Of a stretch of 64,000 bases of DNA, positions 8,509 through 16,918 are shown in pieces; the stretch's first letter is position 1, and the number at the start of each line of letters is the position of its first letter. The translations under genes were made by a program, and so were the position numbers. The notes below the pieces were generated by a model. The model made no database searches, was not told the origin of the DNA, and was given only the letters and a program-made list of their open reading frames with translations. The DNA is from Sphingobacterium oryzagri (lineage in GTDB: Bacteria > Bacteroidota > Bacteroidia > Sphingobacteriales > Sphingobacteriaceae). Location of the stretch: positions 3,782,001 through 3,846,000 of the forward strand of contig NZ_CP117880.1 of assembly GCF_028736175.1 (NCBI RefSeq), read 5' to 3'.

Positions 8509-8913
8509 CTATAAACGACGCCCCATCGTAAAATTACCGAAATGCAAGCGCGCATAATCTTGCGTATCGCTGCAAAAATTTTCCAGGTCAGATTCAGTAT
8601 AATCAGCAGGGTCTGCGCCGTTTTTGATAAACTCAATCTTTCTCGAAAGATAGTTCATCACGTGGCAATAAGGTCCTTTGAAGGTATAATCTGCCGCATC
8701 TGCGTCGTCAAAGCAAGACTTATCACTTCTATTTTCCTCTCCTGAAGAGAATAGGTCATTCGCCAAATGAATTAAATTGATGGTATCTTGCTGCGTGGTT
8801 GGCGGATCGATAAATACACGTTCGCCAAAATAGCGGTAATTGAGCGCTTCATCTAAAGCTGCTTTCGTTGTCAATCCGTAAATTACCTTAGAAAGATCGG
8901 TCATTGTTTCCAT
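8509..8913 (-). CDS. hypothetical acidic protein, 134 aa
   Basis: I do not recognise a family. The protein is soluble, acidic and has no signal peptide or membrane segment. It contains a run of possible helices and a tyrosine/aspartate-rich middle (CFDDADAADYTFKGPYCHVM). The start is the ATG at 8913; an ATG three codons later (8904) is equally possible. It lies alone between the REP-like repeat and the APC permease gene. Its length and consistent amino-acid make-up suggest it is real, but no function can be proposed. Confidence 0.6.
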   Translation of the reverse strand: METMTDLSKVIYGLTTKAALDEALNYRYFGERVFIDPPTTQQDTINLIHLANDLFSSGEENRSDKSCFDDADAADYTFKGPYCHVMNYLSRKIEFIKNGADPADYTESDLENFCSDTQDYARLHFGNFTMGRRL

Positions 8914-9014
8914 ATAGTTATCGCAGAGAATTTATTGAATTACGATACAAATTCCATACCACAACAATAGCAAATGAGCGCGCTCAACACGAATTACCTT
9001 TTGCTAAAAGAAGC

Positions 9015-10406
9015 TTAAGCCGTAAGCTGCTTTCTTCGATTGATAAAATAATAAACCGGAATGCCTAGTAGGATTAAAATGAATCCTGGCCAGGTATATT
9101 GTGGTTTGTAGGCGATCAATAAGCCGCAAAAAAGTCCGCCGATCAATAAATAGATCAATACGGGTAATGGATAAAGAAATGTACGGTAAGGGCGTTCTGC
9201 TGTTGGATTTTTCCAGCGCTGATACACCACGCCAAATACGGTAATCATATAAAATATCACGATAACAAAGGACACCATATCGAGCAGATTGCCGTATTGG
9301 CCGCTCAAACAGAGTAGCGACGCCCAGGCCCCTTGAAGCCACAACGAACGCGCGGGAACTTCTTGTTTGTTATTCGGAATGGCTTGTTTAAGAAACAACC
9401 CGTCTTTTGCCATTGTTTGGAATACGCGCGCGCCGGAAAGGATGAGCCCATTTACGCAGCCAAACGTGGATATCATCACTAAGATGGCCATAACAACGGT
9501 GCCGCTATGCCCCAACAGTTTTTCAGCGGCGGCAATAGCTACGCGGTCGTTAGCCGCAAAAGCGATCTCGTCTCGACTCAATGTCGCGAGGTAAATATAA
9601 TTACAAAGCAGATACAACAGCATAACCAGCGATGTGCCGATTACCATGGCTCGTACCACATTTCGTTGCGCATTTTTTACTTCGCCAGAGATAAAAGTTA
9701 CGTTTTCCCAGGCGACGCTACTAAAGATGGAGCCGACCATGGCAGCCGCTATACCGCCTAATAATGCACCTCCAGAGATGGAGCGCCAACCGTCACCGTT
9801 TAAATTTTGAAAAGAAGCCCAACCAAATTGTAGGTTATCGGACAAAAAGCTCGTTTTCATCAGATAAAGTCCGCCAACAATAAGCGCAATAAGTGCGATG
9901 ATCTTGGCCGCCGTAAAGACAGACTGCACAAATTTGCCCGATTCTAAACCTCGGGTATTGATATAGGTTAGCAACAAAATGATGCCAATGGCCACAATTT
10001 GCATCCAGGTGATCATGAAAGATCCGTTTTGATAAAGCGGTGGAGCGTCGTTAAGCATCGGAAAAATATAGGCTGCAAACTTACCAAAGGCAACAGCTAC
10101 AGCCGCTATCGTGCCGGTTTGAATGACCGTGAACAAGCTCCAACCGTAGAGAAAACCCGTCATGCGCCCAAACGTTTCGGCTAGATAAGCGTATTGTCCG
10201 CCCGCCCGCGGATACATTGCAGAGAGTTCGCCATAACAAATGGCGGCAGAAATTGTAGCGATCGTTGTCAATAACCACACCGTTATTAACCAGTAGCCCG
10301 ACCCCAGTTGCCGCATCATGTCAGAACTGACGATAAAAATCCCACTTCCGATCATCGATCCCATCACGATCATCACGGCATCCCAAAGTTTTAATTGACG
10401 CTTCAT
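9015..10406 (-). CDS. APC-superfamily amino acid permease
   Basis: Product of 463 aa with 12 predicted membrane helices. The N-terminus MKRQLKLWDAVMIVMGSMIGSGIFIV carries the APC hallmark GxMIGSGIF in helix 1, which binds the substrate carboxylate. Helix 2 (AAICYGELSAMYPRAGGQYAYL) has the family E/PxxGGxY motif. SSVAWENVTFISGEVKNAQRN is the helix-6/loop-7 element that carries the other half of the substrate site. The permease takes up amino acids across the inner membrane by proton coupling or exchange; the substrate is not evident. It is monocistronic with its own promoter at 10429-10458. Confidence 0.88.
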   Translation of the reverse strand: MKRQLKLWDAVMIVMGSMIGSGIFIVSSDMMRQLGSGYWLITVWLLTTIATISAAICYGELSAMYPRAGGQYAYLAETFGRMTGFLYGWSLFTVIQTGTIAAVAVAFGKFAAYIFPMLNDAPPLYQNGSFMITWMQIVAIGIILLLTYINTRGLESGKFVQSVFTAAKIIALIALIVGGLYLMKTSFLSDNLQFGWASFQNLNGDGWRSISGGALLGGIAAAMVGSIFSSVAWENVTFISGEVKNAQRNVVRAMVIGTSLVMLLYLLCNYIYLATLSRDEIAFAANDRVAIAAAEKLLGHSGTVVMAILVMISTFGCVNGLILSGARVFQTMAKDGLFLKQAIPNNKQEVPARSLWLQGAWASLLCLSGQYGNLLDMVSFVIVIFYMITVFGVVYQRWKNPTAERPYRTFLYPLPVLIYLLIGGLFCGLLIAYKPQYTWPGFILILLGIPVYYFINRRKQLTA

Positions 10407-10428
10407 ATTTTAAGGCTTATTGTGCCAC

Positions 10429-10458
10429 CAAACCTACAAATATTATGGGAATTTCAAA
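10429..10458 (-). promoter_or_regulatory. promoter of the APC permease gene
   Basis: On the minus strand, TTTG (10458-10455), 18 nt, then TAGGTTTG (10436-10429) matches the Bacteroidota -33/-7 consensus TTTG-N17-21-TAnnTTTG exactly. It predicts a leader of roughly 15 nt before the ATG at 10406. Confidence 0.65.
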
Positions 10459-10718
10459 AGCGCAGCACACTTTCATCTTACAATGCCTAGTAAAAACGAA
10501 ATAAAAACATCTAAACATAGTAAATCCAGTTAAAACACGCGAATAACCACACGAAACGGCCCCTATTTTTCAAGAAAAAATCTTTATGTAAAAAATCAGC
10601 CATCAAAATCGGACTCATGGAACGAAAATTATTACAGCCCAACGGCTAAGAAATTGCTAGCGTCTTGACCAAACTATTTTATTTACTTCATTGTTTATCT
10701 AGCAAGAGATATGTAAAG

Positions 10719-11219
10719 ATGAGGCGATTTATACTAATTGGCATAGTGGCTTTTTTAAGCTTAGCGCAGGCGCAAGGCCAGGAAATGCTTGAAAATTTCC
10801 GAAAAAACTATCCGCACGCGCGGCAGGATGCGAAAGTGTGTAAACAGCAGATCGACATCATTGACCGATCGAAATTGGATAGCAATCTAGAAATAGCATA
10901 TGCAGGCGCATTTTACGCTGTATGGCCGGAGCATCTTTCTTCGCCACTGAAAAAGCTTAATGCCTTCAAAAAAGGCAAAAACTACTTGGAACAAGCTATT
11001 CAGGCAGACGAAGGCAATGTGGAAATTCATTTTTTACGCCTCACAATACAGCACAACGCCCCGGCGATGTTGGGTTATGATGAGCATATCCAGGATGATT
11101 TAAAAATTGTTTTGGATCACTATAAAACAATGAATTCTTCGATCCTGAAAACAAACATCAAAAAATTTCTGCTGCCTACTGATCTATTGACCGCCCAGCA
11201 GCGCAAACTTTTCGAGTAA
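10719..11219 (+). CDS. small exported protein of unknown function
   Basis: Product of 166 aa from the ATG at 10719, giving a clean signal peptide (MRRFILIGIVAFLSLAQAQG). A TTG at 10665 would add 18 residues before it. The mature protein is helical: MLENFRKNYPHARQDAKVCKQ, then GAFYAVWPEHLSSPLKKL, NYLEQAIQADEGNVEIHFLRL and LKTNIKKFLLPTDLLTAQQ. The LEQAIQADEGNVEIHFLR part looks like one or two TPR-type helical hairpins. Similar short secreted proteins occur widely in Bacteroidota without assigned role. The 258-nt region upstream contains the divergent APC promoter and no other feature I can identify. Confidence 0.65.
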   Translation: MRRFILIGIVAFLSLAQAQGQEMLENFRKNYPHARQDAKVCKQQIDIIDRSKLDSNLEIAYAGAFYAVWPEHLSSPLKKLNAFKKGKNYLEQAIQADEGNVEIHFLRLTIQHNAPAMLGYDEHIQDDLKIVLDHYKTMNSSILKTNIKKFLLPTDLLTAQQRKLFE

Positions 11220-11231
11220 CGGCAACGTACG

Positions 11232-11660
11232 CTACAAATCAACCTGCTCTGAAACAAGGAGTCCATCAGCCAGCAAACGTTCAAAAGCGAGCAACACCCC
11301 GACGACTTGAATGGCTTCTTTTTGATAGGCTGCTAAGCTAAAATAAGCTACTGCTTCAATCTCCATACTGGGTATAATAGTATCTAACGCAGGGTACAAA
11401 AAACAGTCTTGCTCCATCACAAGGTTGTCTTCGCCATAGGCATCGGCCGTGATGTGATAGTAGTAGCTTACTTTTTCTTCCTCGAGCTTTACGCTAAGTT
11501 CTTCGTAAACTTCCCGAATTAGCGCGTCTTTTGCGGTTTCGCCAGCATCAATCTTTCCGCCGGGCAAATACCAGGCTTGTTTATTACGACTGTAAGTCAA
11601 CAGCAATTGATTGTCTTTGATCACCAATAATCCAGCTGTGGGTAATTGCTTTTTTATCAT
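11232..11660 (-). CDS. Nudix hydrolase
   Basis: Product of 142 aa. A complete Nudix box is present at residues ~36-58: GKIDAGE, seven residues, then REVYEELSV, matching GX5EX7REUXEEXGU except that the penultimate glycine is serine. The glutamates of REVYEE bind the catalytic metal. The N-terminus (LPTAGLLVIKDNQLLLTYSRN) and the WYLPGGKID segment are standard for the fold. The enzyme hydrolyses a nucleoside diphosphate linked to some moiety; the substrate (oxidised nucleotides, ADP-ribose and others) is not evident. It is convergent with the exported protein gene, with a 12-nt gap. Confidence 0.88.
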   Translation of the reverse strand: MIKKQLPTAGLLVIKDNQLLLTYSRNKQAWYLPGGKIDAGETAKDALIREVYEELSVKLEEEKVSYYYHITADAYGEDNLVMEQDCFLYPALDTIIPSMEIEAVAYFSLAAYQKEAIQVVGVLLAFERLLADGLLVSEQVDL

Positions 11661-12090
11661 ATTGCTGACAAATATAGGATATTTGTTAGCAAGCTTAAAA
11701 GTTGTCTCACATGCCGACCAATAACCGTTTACCGATTTTTAGTCTACTTTTGGAAATGACATCTCGTAAACATCATGCAAAGGACATTTGATAACGCGAG
11801 CGTTCACTAGTTTGCCAAGCGGCAATCGACCTTTTCTCATCCCGGCAACGACCGGATACGGATGACAGAACAAGCTTGCGAAGCAGCCATTCCCTCTCGA
11901 AATCGATAGCTGAACCGCTATTTTAGCCAAATTTCTAATCCTCCAAAAAGATTGTTCTGGTCGGATATTTTTAAGCAAAAATTAGTTTACACCTGCGGTA
12001 TATATACCTCTTCACGGGATCAATTGCACTTTTATGTTTGCTTTGGTGAACGTTTTTAGGGTTTGCATTGTGTTTTAAAAAAGAGGAACC
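11661..12090. other. 430-bp intergenic region, no gene identified
   Basis: It separates the divergent Nudix and DUF2383 genes. A small inverted motif, ATCCCGGcaacgaCCGGAT, occurs near 11840. An open frame of 79 codons on the minus strand (11739-11978) has no recognisable pattern and I do not call it. A -7 element for the DUF2383 gene lies at 12033-12040. I see no RNA gene here. Confidence 0.4.
12033..12040 (+). promoter_or_regulatory. -7 element TATGTTTG, likely DUF2383 gene promoter
   Basis: Exact TAnnTTTG match about 50 nt before the ATG at 12091. No -33 TTG is seen at the usual distance. The gene also has one of the few good Shine-Dalgarno sequences in the window (AGAGGA, about 12080-12086). 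Confidence 0.4.
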
Positions 12091-12552
12091 ATGGAAACAT
12101 TAGCAAAAAAGGATGCTGCGCTGATCAACGATCTGATCGCCATCAATAAAGACCGTATAGCTGGCTACAATAAGGCCATTGCGTTGCTTGACACGACACA
12201 GGACAGCGATATCATTGCCCTTTTTGAAAAGATAGCGCAGCAGTCGCAACAATTTAAAACGCAGCTAAGCACGTTTGCCGATCCGCGTAACGATAGCGCT
12301 ACCGATGAAAAAAGTGCGATGGGTAACCTTTACCGGATGTGGATGGAAATTAAGATCAACATCACGGGCAATGATCGTGAAACGGTGTTAGCATCTTGCG
12401 AAAAAGGGGAAAATGTATTTACAAAGTTATACGCGGATGTGCTTCACGAAGCGGCAAACTTAGACGAGAGTATACAGGCCATCATCAAAAGTCAGGCGGA
12501 ATCGCAAGCACATGTACACGCAAGCATAAAGGAACTGCGCGACGAATCTTAA
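12091..12552 (+). CDS. DUF2383 (PA2169-family) four-helix-bundle protein
   Basis: Product of 153 aa, preceded by AAAAGAGGAACC, a strong ribosome-binding site that fixes the ATG at 12091. The sequence is all helical: INDLIAINKDRIAGYNKAI, then DIIALFEKIAQQSQQFKTQL, SAMGNLYRMWMEIKINITG and VLASCEKGENVFTKLYADVL. This is the arrangement of the DUF2383 ferritin-like family (often annotated PA2169). Such proteins are cytoplasmic and often stress- or stationary-phase-linked in Bacteroidota and Proteobacteria. No iron-ligand set of a true ferritin is obvious, so enzymatic function is uncertain. The gene stands just before a small GNAT gene on the same strand. Confidence 0.8.
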   Translation: METLAKKDAALINDLIAINKDRIAGYNKAIALLDTTQDSDIIALFEKIAQQSQQFKTQLSTFADPRNDSATDEKSAMGNLYRMWMEIKINITGNDRETVLASCEKGENVFTKLYADVLHEAANLDESIQAIIKSQAESQAHVHASIKELRDES

Positions 12553-12595
12553 GCGATTTTTTACGTATATTTACGTGTAATAACTTTATTAAAAA

Positions 12596-12877
12596 ATGAT
12601 CGAAATTAAACAAGAAGACGGACGCAAAGGAAAGTTTGAACTCTTTGTAGATGGTGCACTAGCTGGTGAAATGACGTATACCTGGGCCGGAGACGACAAA
12701 TTTATCATCGACCACACGGAGGTAAAAGCAGGTTTTGAAGGACAGGGCTTGGGTAAAAAACTGGTGCTTGCTGCGGTAGATTTTGCGCGAGCAAAACATG
12801 CCAAAGTGATGCCGCTGTGTCCGTATGCAAAACGTGTTTTTGATAAATCGCCGGACTTAAAAGACATCTTGTTTTAG
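12596..12877 (+). CDS. short GNAT acetyltransferase, YjdJ type
   Basis: Product of 93 aa. It is the compact GNAT_YjdJ form: KFELFVDGALAGEMTYTWAG forms the first strands, FIIDHTEVKAGFEGQGLGKKLV contains the acetyl-CoA-binding GxGxG/A-like turn, and AKVMPLCPYAKRVFDKSPD is the conserved C-terminal CPYA element of this subfamily. The acceptor is unknown. The start is the ATG at 12596, 43 nt after the DUF2383 stop. A near -7 match (TATATTTA, 12566-12573) lies in the gap, so it could have its own promoter or be co-transcribed. Confidence 0.85.
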   Translation: MIEIKQEDGRKGKFELFVDGALAGEMTYTWAGDDKFIIDHTEVKAGFEGQGLGKKLVLAAVDFARAKHAKVMPLCPYAKRVFDKSPDLKDILF

Positions 12878-12895
12878 CGCACGATTACGATTAGC

Positions 12896-12976
12896 CGCCA
12901 AAAGCCCTACTCGCTTTTGGCGATAAGGCCCGAGAAAGCGATTTTTTTGGAAAAGCTGGAATACAGATCGCTTTCT
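12896..12976. terminator. two inverted repeats between convergent genes
   Basis: CGCCAAAAG (12896-12904) pairs perfectly with CTTTTGGCG (12914-12922). A second pair, AGAAAGCGAT (12933-12942) and ATCGCTTTCT (12967-12976), is also perfect; its 24-nt loop starts with a T-run. Both lie in the 141-nt gap between the GNAT gene and the convergent M14 peptidase and probably end transcription from either side. Confidence 0.5.
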
Positions 12977-13018
12977 TGGCTTAACGGCATCTTGAAGTGC
13001 TATATCTGCGCCCTCAAC

Positions 13019-14743
13019 TTAGCGGGCGAGCACACGAGCAATCGGATATCGTAGATGTTCTTTTTCATAATAGTTGGATTTTTTATATATCCAATCCAAT
13101 TGTGCCCGGGCACTACCTGCCAAGGCCGGATCTTGCTGCTTTTTCTCTTCTAATGCAGCTTTCCATTCTGGATGCTCTTCGAGTAGACGAAGTGCTTCTT
13201 CTTCAAAGATGTAGGCCGAAAAATATTCTTTCTGCGAAAGTATTGCATCAAAAAAATTCCAATTGAAAAAGGAATCCGTTGCTTGCGGCTCGAGGGTTTC
13301 GATGATGTATCGATTGACAACTTGATTCATCTCTACAACCATATCGCCAGCGTAATACGGTAAGCGTTGTTTTGTGGGCCGCACTTTCACCGAATGGTGG
13401 AGATAATGTCCTTCATAAGGAGCCGCCACAGTTTTATAGTTTTCGATATAGTACACTTCGGCTTCTAAAACGGTATCTTTCTGCAAAGGATACATGGATA
13501 CGCCATTTATCACCAATAAATCGATTACTTTATCGTAGGCTTGCGGAATAATATAGGCTAGCGGCTTTTCTACCGTTACATCAGCGACGTAACGATCGTA
13601 GTAAGGTATTGTTATAGACGTTGGCTTGCTGCGATCATAAAACAAGCGATCACGGCCGCTTACTTTACTTTTTTTGTACCCGGCTTGGTAGCCCAAAAAG
13701 GGTAAACTAGCCACGGCGCTGGTATCGAGCGTCCATGAGATCGGAAAGGAATCTTGCGATTTTACGCGTTCTTTAACAGCTAGCCGCGTTTCGACCAACA
13801 GCTTTTGCTCTTGCGCTGTAATGGCAAGCAGTTCCTGTAACAATAGGTACATAGCCTGCACACGTTGATCATAGCGCTTCCACATATGTGTTTCAGGCAT
13901 ATAACCGATACTGTGATGCAGAGCCGCATATCCGGTAGAATACCGCGGACTTTCTAAAAAAGAAACTAAACCAGACTCGGGCGTATCGTCTTTGGGATCC
14001 ACATAAGGAATCATCGGGAAACCGGCTTTTTCCATCCGCTGGTAAAGCGGTTTGGTAAATCGTTGTTCCATTAGCGAAGCCAAATCGGGGTGCATTTTGT
14101 CTTTATGGCTGGCGATCAGCGTCATCACGTACTGATAATCTGCACCATTACTGGTGTGTGTATCGAAAAAAACATCGGGATCCCAGGTGTTGAATACTTC
14201 TTGAAAAAGGTGCGAATTGCGTGTATCCGTCTTGATAAAATCACGGTTTAGGTCATAGTGCTGCCTACTTCCACGAAAGCCATAAGCATTGGGCCCGTTT
14301 TGATTAGCCCGGGAAATACCACGATTTAACATACCTGCAACATTATACACCGGTATAAGGCAAACCACGACATGCTTAGGCAGTTTATTTTTTGCTAACA
14401 AATCACGCACAAAAAGCATGGAAGCATCCATACCTTCCGGCTCGCCGGGGTGTATACCATTATTTACAAAAAGAATTGCTTTGCCTTTTTCTTTGATCTG
14501 TTTCGGATCGAAATCACGATCAGCAGACAACACCAAAAGATGCAGTGGTTTGCCAACATCGGTCGTACCGATAGGGAGTAGTCGTGCGCGGTTATCGTGC
14601 TGGGCGATGTTTTGGTAAAATGCAATAAGTTCGGCATAGGTTGCTGTGGTATTTTTTGCCGTATCGCTCTCGAATGCGATCCGTTGTGCGTAAACCGAAC
14701 TCACGCTCAGACAACATGAAAGTAACCATATGCTAAACTTCAT
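13019..14743 (-). CDS. secreted M14-family zinc carboxypeptidase
   Basis: Product of 574 aa with a signal peptide (MKFSIWLLSCCLSVSSVYAQ). The M14 zinc site is visible: GIHPGEPEGMD at ~95 gives the His and Glu of HxxE, and FFDTHTSNGADYQ at ~190 gives the second His. The catalytic Glu is probably in GYMPETHMWKRYDQR at ~283. RGISRANQNGPNAYGFRGS and QHYDLNRDF match the substrate-binding arginine/asparagine region of the family. The C-terminal ~250 residues (KKSKVSGRDRLFYDRSKP onwards) are a beta-rich region without recognised domain. Bacteroidota M14 members of this type act in the periplasm or outside the cell on peptides. It lies downstream of the giant-adhesin operon on the same strand, behind a hairpin, and may be separately expressed. 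Confidence 0.83.
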   Translation of the reverse strand: MKFSIWLLSCCLSVSSVYAQRIAFESDTAKNTTATYAELIAFYQNIAQHDNRARLLPIGTTDVGKPLHLLVLSADRDFDPKQIKEKGKAILFVNNGIHPGEPEGMDASMLFVRDLLAKNKLPKHVVVCLIPVYNVAGMLNRGISRANQNGPNAYGFRGSRQHYDLNRDFIKTDTRNSHLFQEVFNTWDPDVFFDTHTSNGADYQYVMTLIASHKDKMHPDLASLMEQRFTKPLYQRMEKAGFPMIPYVDPKDDTPESGLVSFLESPRYSTGYAALHHSIGYMPETHMWKRYDQRVQAMYLLLQELLAITAQEQKLLVETRLAVKERVKSQDSFPISWTLDTSAVASLPFLGYQAGYKKSKVSGRDRLFYDRSKPTSITIPYYDRYVADVTVEKPLAYIIPQAYDKVIDLLVINGVSMYPLQKDTVLEAEVYYIENYKTVAAPYEGHYLHHSVKVRPTKQRLPYYAGDMVVEMNQVVNRYIIETLEPQATDSFFNWNFFDAILSQKEYFSAYIFEEEALRLLEEHPEWKAALEEKKQQDPALAGSARAQLDWIYKKSNYYEKEHLRYPIARVLAR

Positions 14744-14847
14744 CTCTTCGTATTTTTTTTCTAAATATAAGAGAATTATTACATACCTGTAGGAAGGTAG
14801 ATGGCGGATTTAGCTGCCTGGCCGCATATTGACCAAATGTTAAACAT

Positions 14848-14897
14848 GAAGAGGACTGTCTTACCTTCTCCGGGTCAGACTCGGCAGACAGCCTCTT
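14848..14897. terminator. bulged hairpin downstream of the OmpA-type gene
   Basis: GAAGAGG-a-CTGTCT (14848-14861) pairs with AGACAG-CCTCTTC (14885-14897), 13 bp with one bulged base. It lies 51 nt after the OmpA-gene stop in the minus direction. It has no U-tract, so it could be a 3' stability element for the adhesin operon or a weak terminator. Confidence 0.45.
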
Positions 14898-14948
14898 CTG
14901 CTTACGACCTTTGTTAGTTAGGGCATTCGCCTGGACCGTATATTTTTT

Positions 14949-16901
14949 CTATTTATTATCCAATACTTCTACTTCAGTACGTCGATTCAATTGATGCGCT
15001 GCTTCGGTACATTTTACGCCGTTGCTACAGTTATTTACCAATCGCGTTTCGCCATAACCTTTTGCCACGATACGATCTTTGGAAATACCGCGACTAACTA
15101 CGTAACTTACGGCTGATTTTGCCCGTTTTTCTGATAAGCGCATGTTGTATTTATCGGCACCGCGACTATCTGTATGGCTAGACAGCTCTACCTTGATAGT
15201 TGGGTTTTCGTGCATTGCTTTAACCAGTTTGTCGAGCAGCAAGGCAGCATCGGGCCGTATAGCAAATTTATCAAAGTCGTAATAGAGGTTTTCCAGAACA
15301 ATCTTGTCGCCTTTTTCTTTCAGACGTGACAGGTAGAGGTCTGCTGTGATAACGGTATCCTGCTGTGGTTTAACCATGATGGCCGCGATTGCTCGTTCGC
15401 TATCCATATAACCCGATTTTTCGCCTGACAGCTGGTAGGTTTTACCTTTTTCCAGTTCAAATTCGAAAGCGCCCGTGCCATCACTCAGCTTGCGACCAAT
15501 CAGCTCGGCGTCGCGGCCAAGTAGCGAAAGCCGGGTGTCGGGAAGCGGCGCATTGCTGGTTTTATCAAATGCTGTTCCGCGAAGCGTTATCTTAACCTTT
15601 GGTTTCTCGAAATAAAAGGAATAGATATCGTCACTACCTACCCCGCCTTTTCGGTTGGATGACAGGTATCCGTAAAATGCATCGTCATCATCAGCCATGA
15701 CAACGTACGCAAAGTCATCGGCAGCAGAATTAAGCGGATATCGTAAATTTCTCCGATTTTGGAACAACGACTGCACGCCATCCACCTCATACATATCCAG
15801 TCCGCCCATACCTGCAAAACCGTTACTAGAATAATACATTTTATCGCCGTATACCGATGGAAAAAGCTCATCTCCAGCAGAATTGACGGTCGGACCGGCG
15901 TTTTGTGGTGCAGACCAGGATCCATCGTCCTGGCGCTCTACATACCAGATATCTGTGCCGCCCAGACCGCCCGGCATATTGGAAACAAAATAGAGCGTTT
16001 TCTCGTCGTCGCTAAGCGCAGCATGTCCAACGGAGTAAGCGGCTACGTTGTTAAACGGAAAAGGCTCTTCTACCCAGTTGTCACCTTCATTTTTGTAAAT
16101 CTTTAATTCCAGATTGTGCTTGCGAAAATGCTTTCCTTCTGCTTTTATCTTTTGCACTTCATTGCCCACGTGCGTACGCGTGACGAAAAGCATATCTTCA
16201 TCCCTATTGACGGCAACGGGGCCGACGTGATAAGCGGCATCATTGAAATTGTACGGCATAATATTCGGCAGGGTTAAACTTGCTTCATTTCTATCCGCAG
16301 AAAAAACTTTCAAATAGGGCTGCCCTGTCATGCCGCTTCGACTGGCCGATGTTATTTTAGGCTCGGCCGTATAGATCGCACCATTGGAGGTGGGCACCGC
16401 AGCAAATTCGGCTAAGTCGGTATTGATTTCTGCTTCGTTACGCAAATCATAGCGGAGCGGACTGGCCATCCAAACTATGGCTGAATCACAACCGTCTACC
16501 TCTCGCTGAATAAGATCGGATGTCCCAAATTCCTTCTCATATCGTTTAAAAACGTCGCGTGCATCGGCATATTTACCATTATGCTTTAAAGATTCTGCAT
16601 AACCGAGGATCGATTCCTTGCTGTAACCTTCCATGTCGATAGATTTGGCAAACCAAGTTTCTGCAAGATCGTATTCATTTAAATACAGGTAACTGCTGGC
16701 TACCCGCTCGATATCTCTGACCTGTGGATTTTTACCAGCTGTCAACTGCTCGTATAAAGGCACCGCTTTGGCGTATTCCATACGCAAGAAATGCTCGTCC
16801 GCGCGCTGCCTTACACTTGGCTGTTCTTGCGCAAACAGTTGCGAGATGAAACTCATCGCGCAGACGGCACTAAATAGGGTATATTTTATCGCTTTCTTCA
16901 T
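14949..16901 (-). CDS. OmpA-family protein with TPR, beta-propeller and carboxypeptidase-regulatory-like domains (PorE-like)
   Basis: Product of 650 aa with a signal peptide (MKKAIKYTLFSAVCAMSFISQLFAQ). Domains in order: TPR-like helices (~30-140: AEHLAKAVPLYEQ-type pairs), a PD40-type beta-propeller (~180-410: GHAALSDDEKTLYFVSNMPGG and DELFPSVYGDKMYYSSNG are typical blades), a CarboxypepD_reg sandwich (~430-520), and an OmpA peptidoglycan-binding domain (~530-650: YYDFDKFAIRPDA, LSSHTDSRGADKYNMRLSEKRA and RIVAKGYGE). This architecture matches PorE-like proteins that accompany T9SS cargo and PorP/SprF genes. It probably anchors the secreted complex to peptidoglycan from the periplasm. It is the third gene of the operon, 17 nt after the PorP/SprF stop codon. 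Confidence 0.85.
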   Translation of the reverse strand: MKKAIKYTLFSAVCAMSFISQLFAQEQPSVRQRADEHFLRMEYAKAVPLYEQLTAGKNPQVRDIERVASSYLYLNEYDLAETWFAKSIDMEGYSKESILGYAESLKHNGKYADARDVFKRYEKEFGTSDLIQREVDGCDSAIVWMASPLRYDLRNEAEINTDLAEFAAVPTSNGAIYTAEPKITSASRSGMTGQPYLKVFSADRNEASLTLPNIMPYNFNDAAYHVGPVAVNRDEDMLFVTRTHVGNEVQKIKAEGKHFRKHNLELKIYKNEGDNWVEEPFPFNNVAAYSVGHAALSDDEKTLYFVSNMPGGLGGTDIWYVERQDDGSWSAPQNAGPTVNSAGDELFPSVYGDKMYYSSNGFAGMGGLDMYEVDGVQSLFQNRRNLRYPLNSAADDFAYVVMADDDDAFYGYLSSNRKGGVGSDDIYSFYFEKPKVKITLRGTAFDKTSNAPLPDTRLSLLGRDAELIGRKLSDGTGAFEFELEKGKTYQLSGEKSGYMDSERAIAAIMVKPQQDTVITADLYLSRLKEKGDKIVLENLYYDFDKFAIRPDAALLLDKLVKAMHENPTIKVELSSHTDSRGADKYNMRLSEKRAKSAVSYVVSRGISKDRIVAKGYGETRLVNNCSNGVKCTEAAHQLNRRTEVEVLDNK

Positions 16902-16918
16902 GGGGTATCGATTAATAA

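Noticed and set aside
11739-11978. 79-codon minus-strand frame in the 11.7-12.1 kb gap
   Set aside because: It has no recognisable pattern, no promoter or ribosome-binding site, and overlaps an inverted motif in intergenic DNA.
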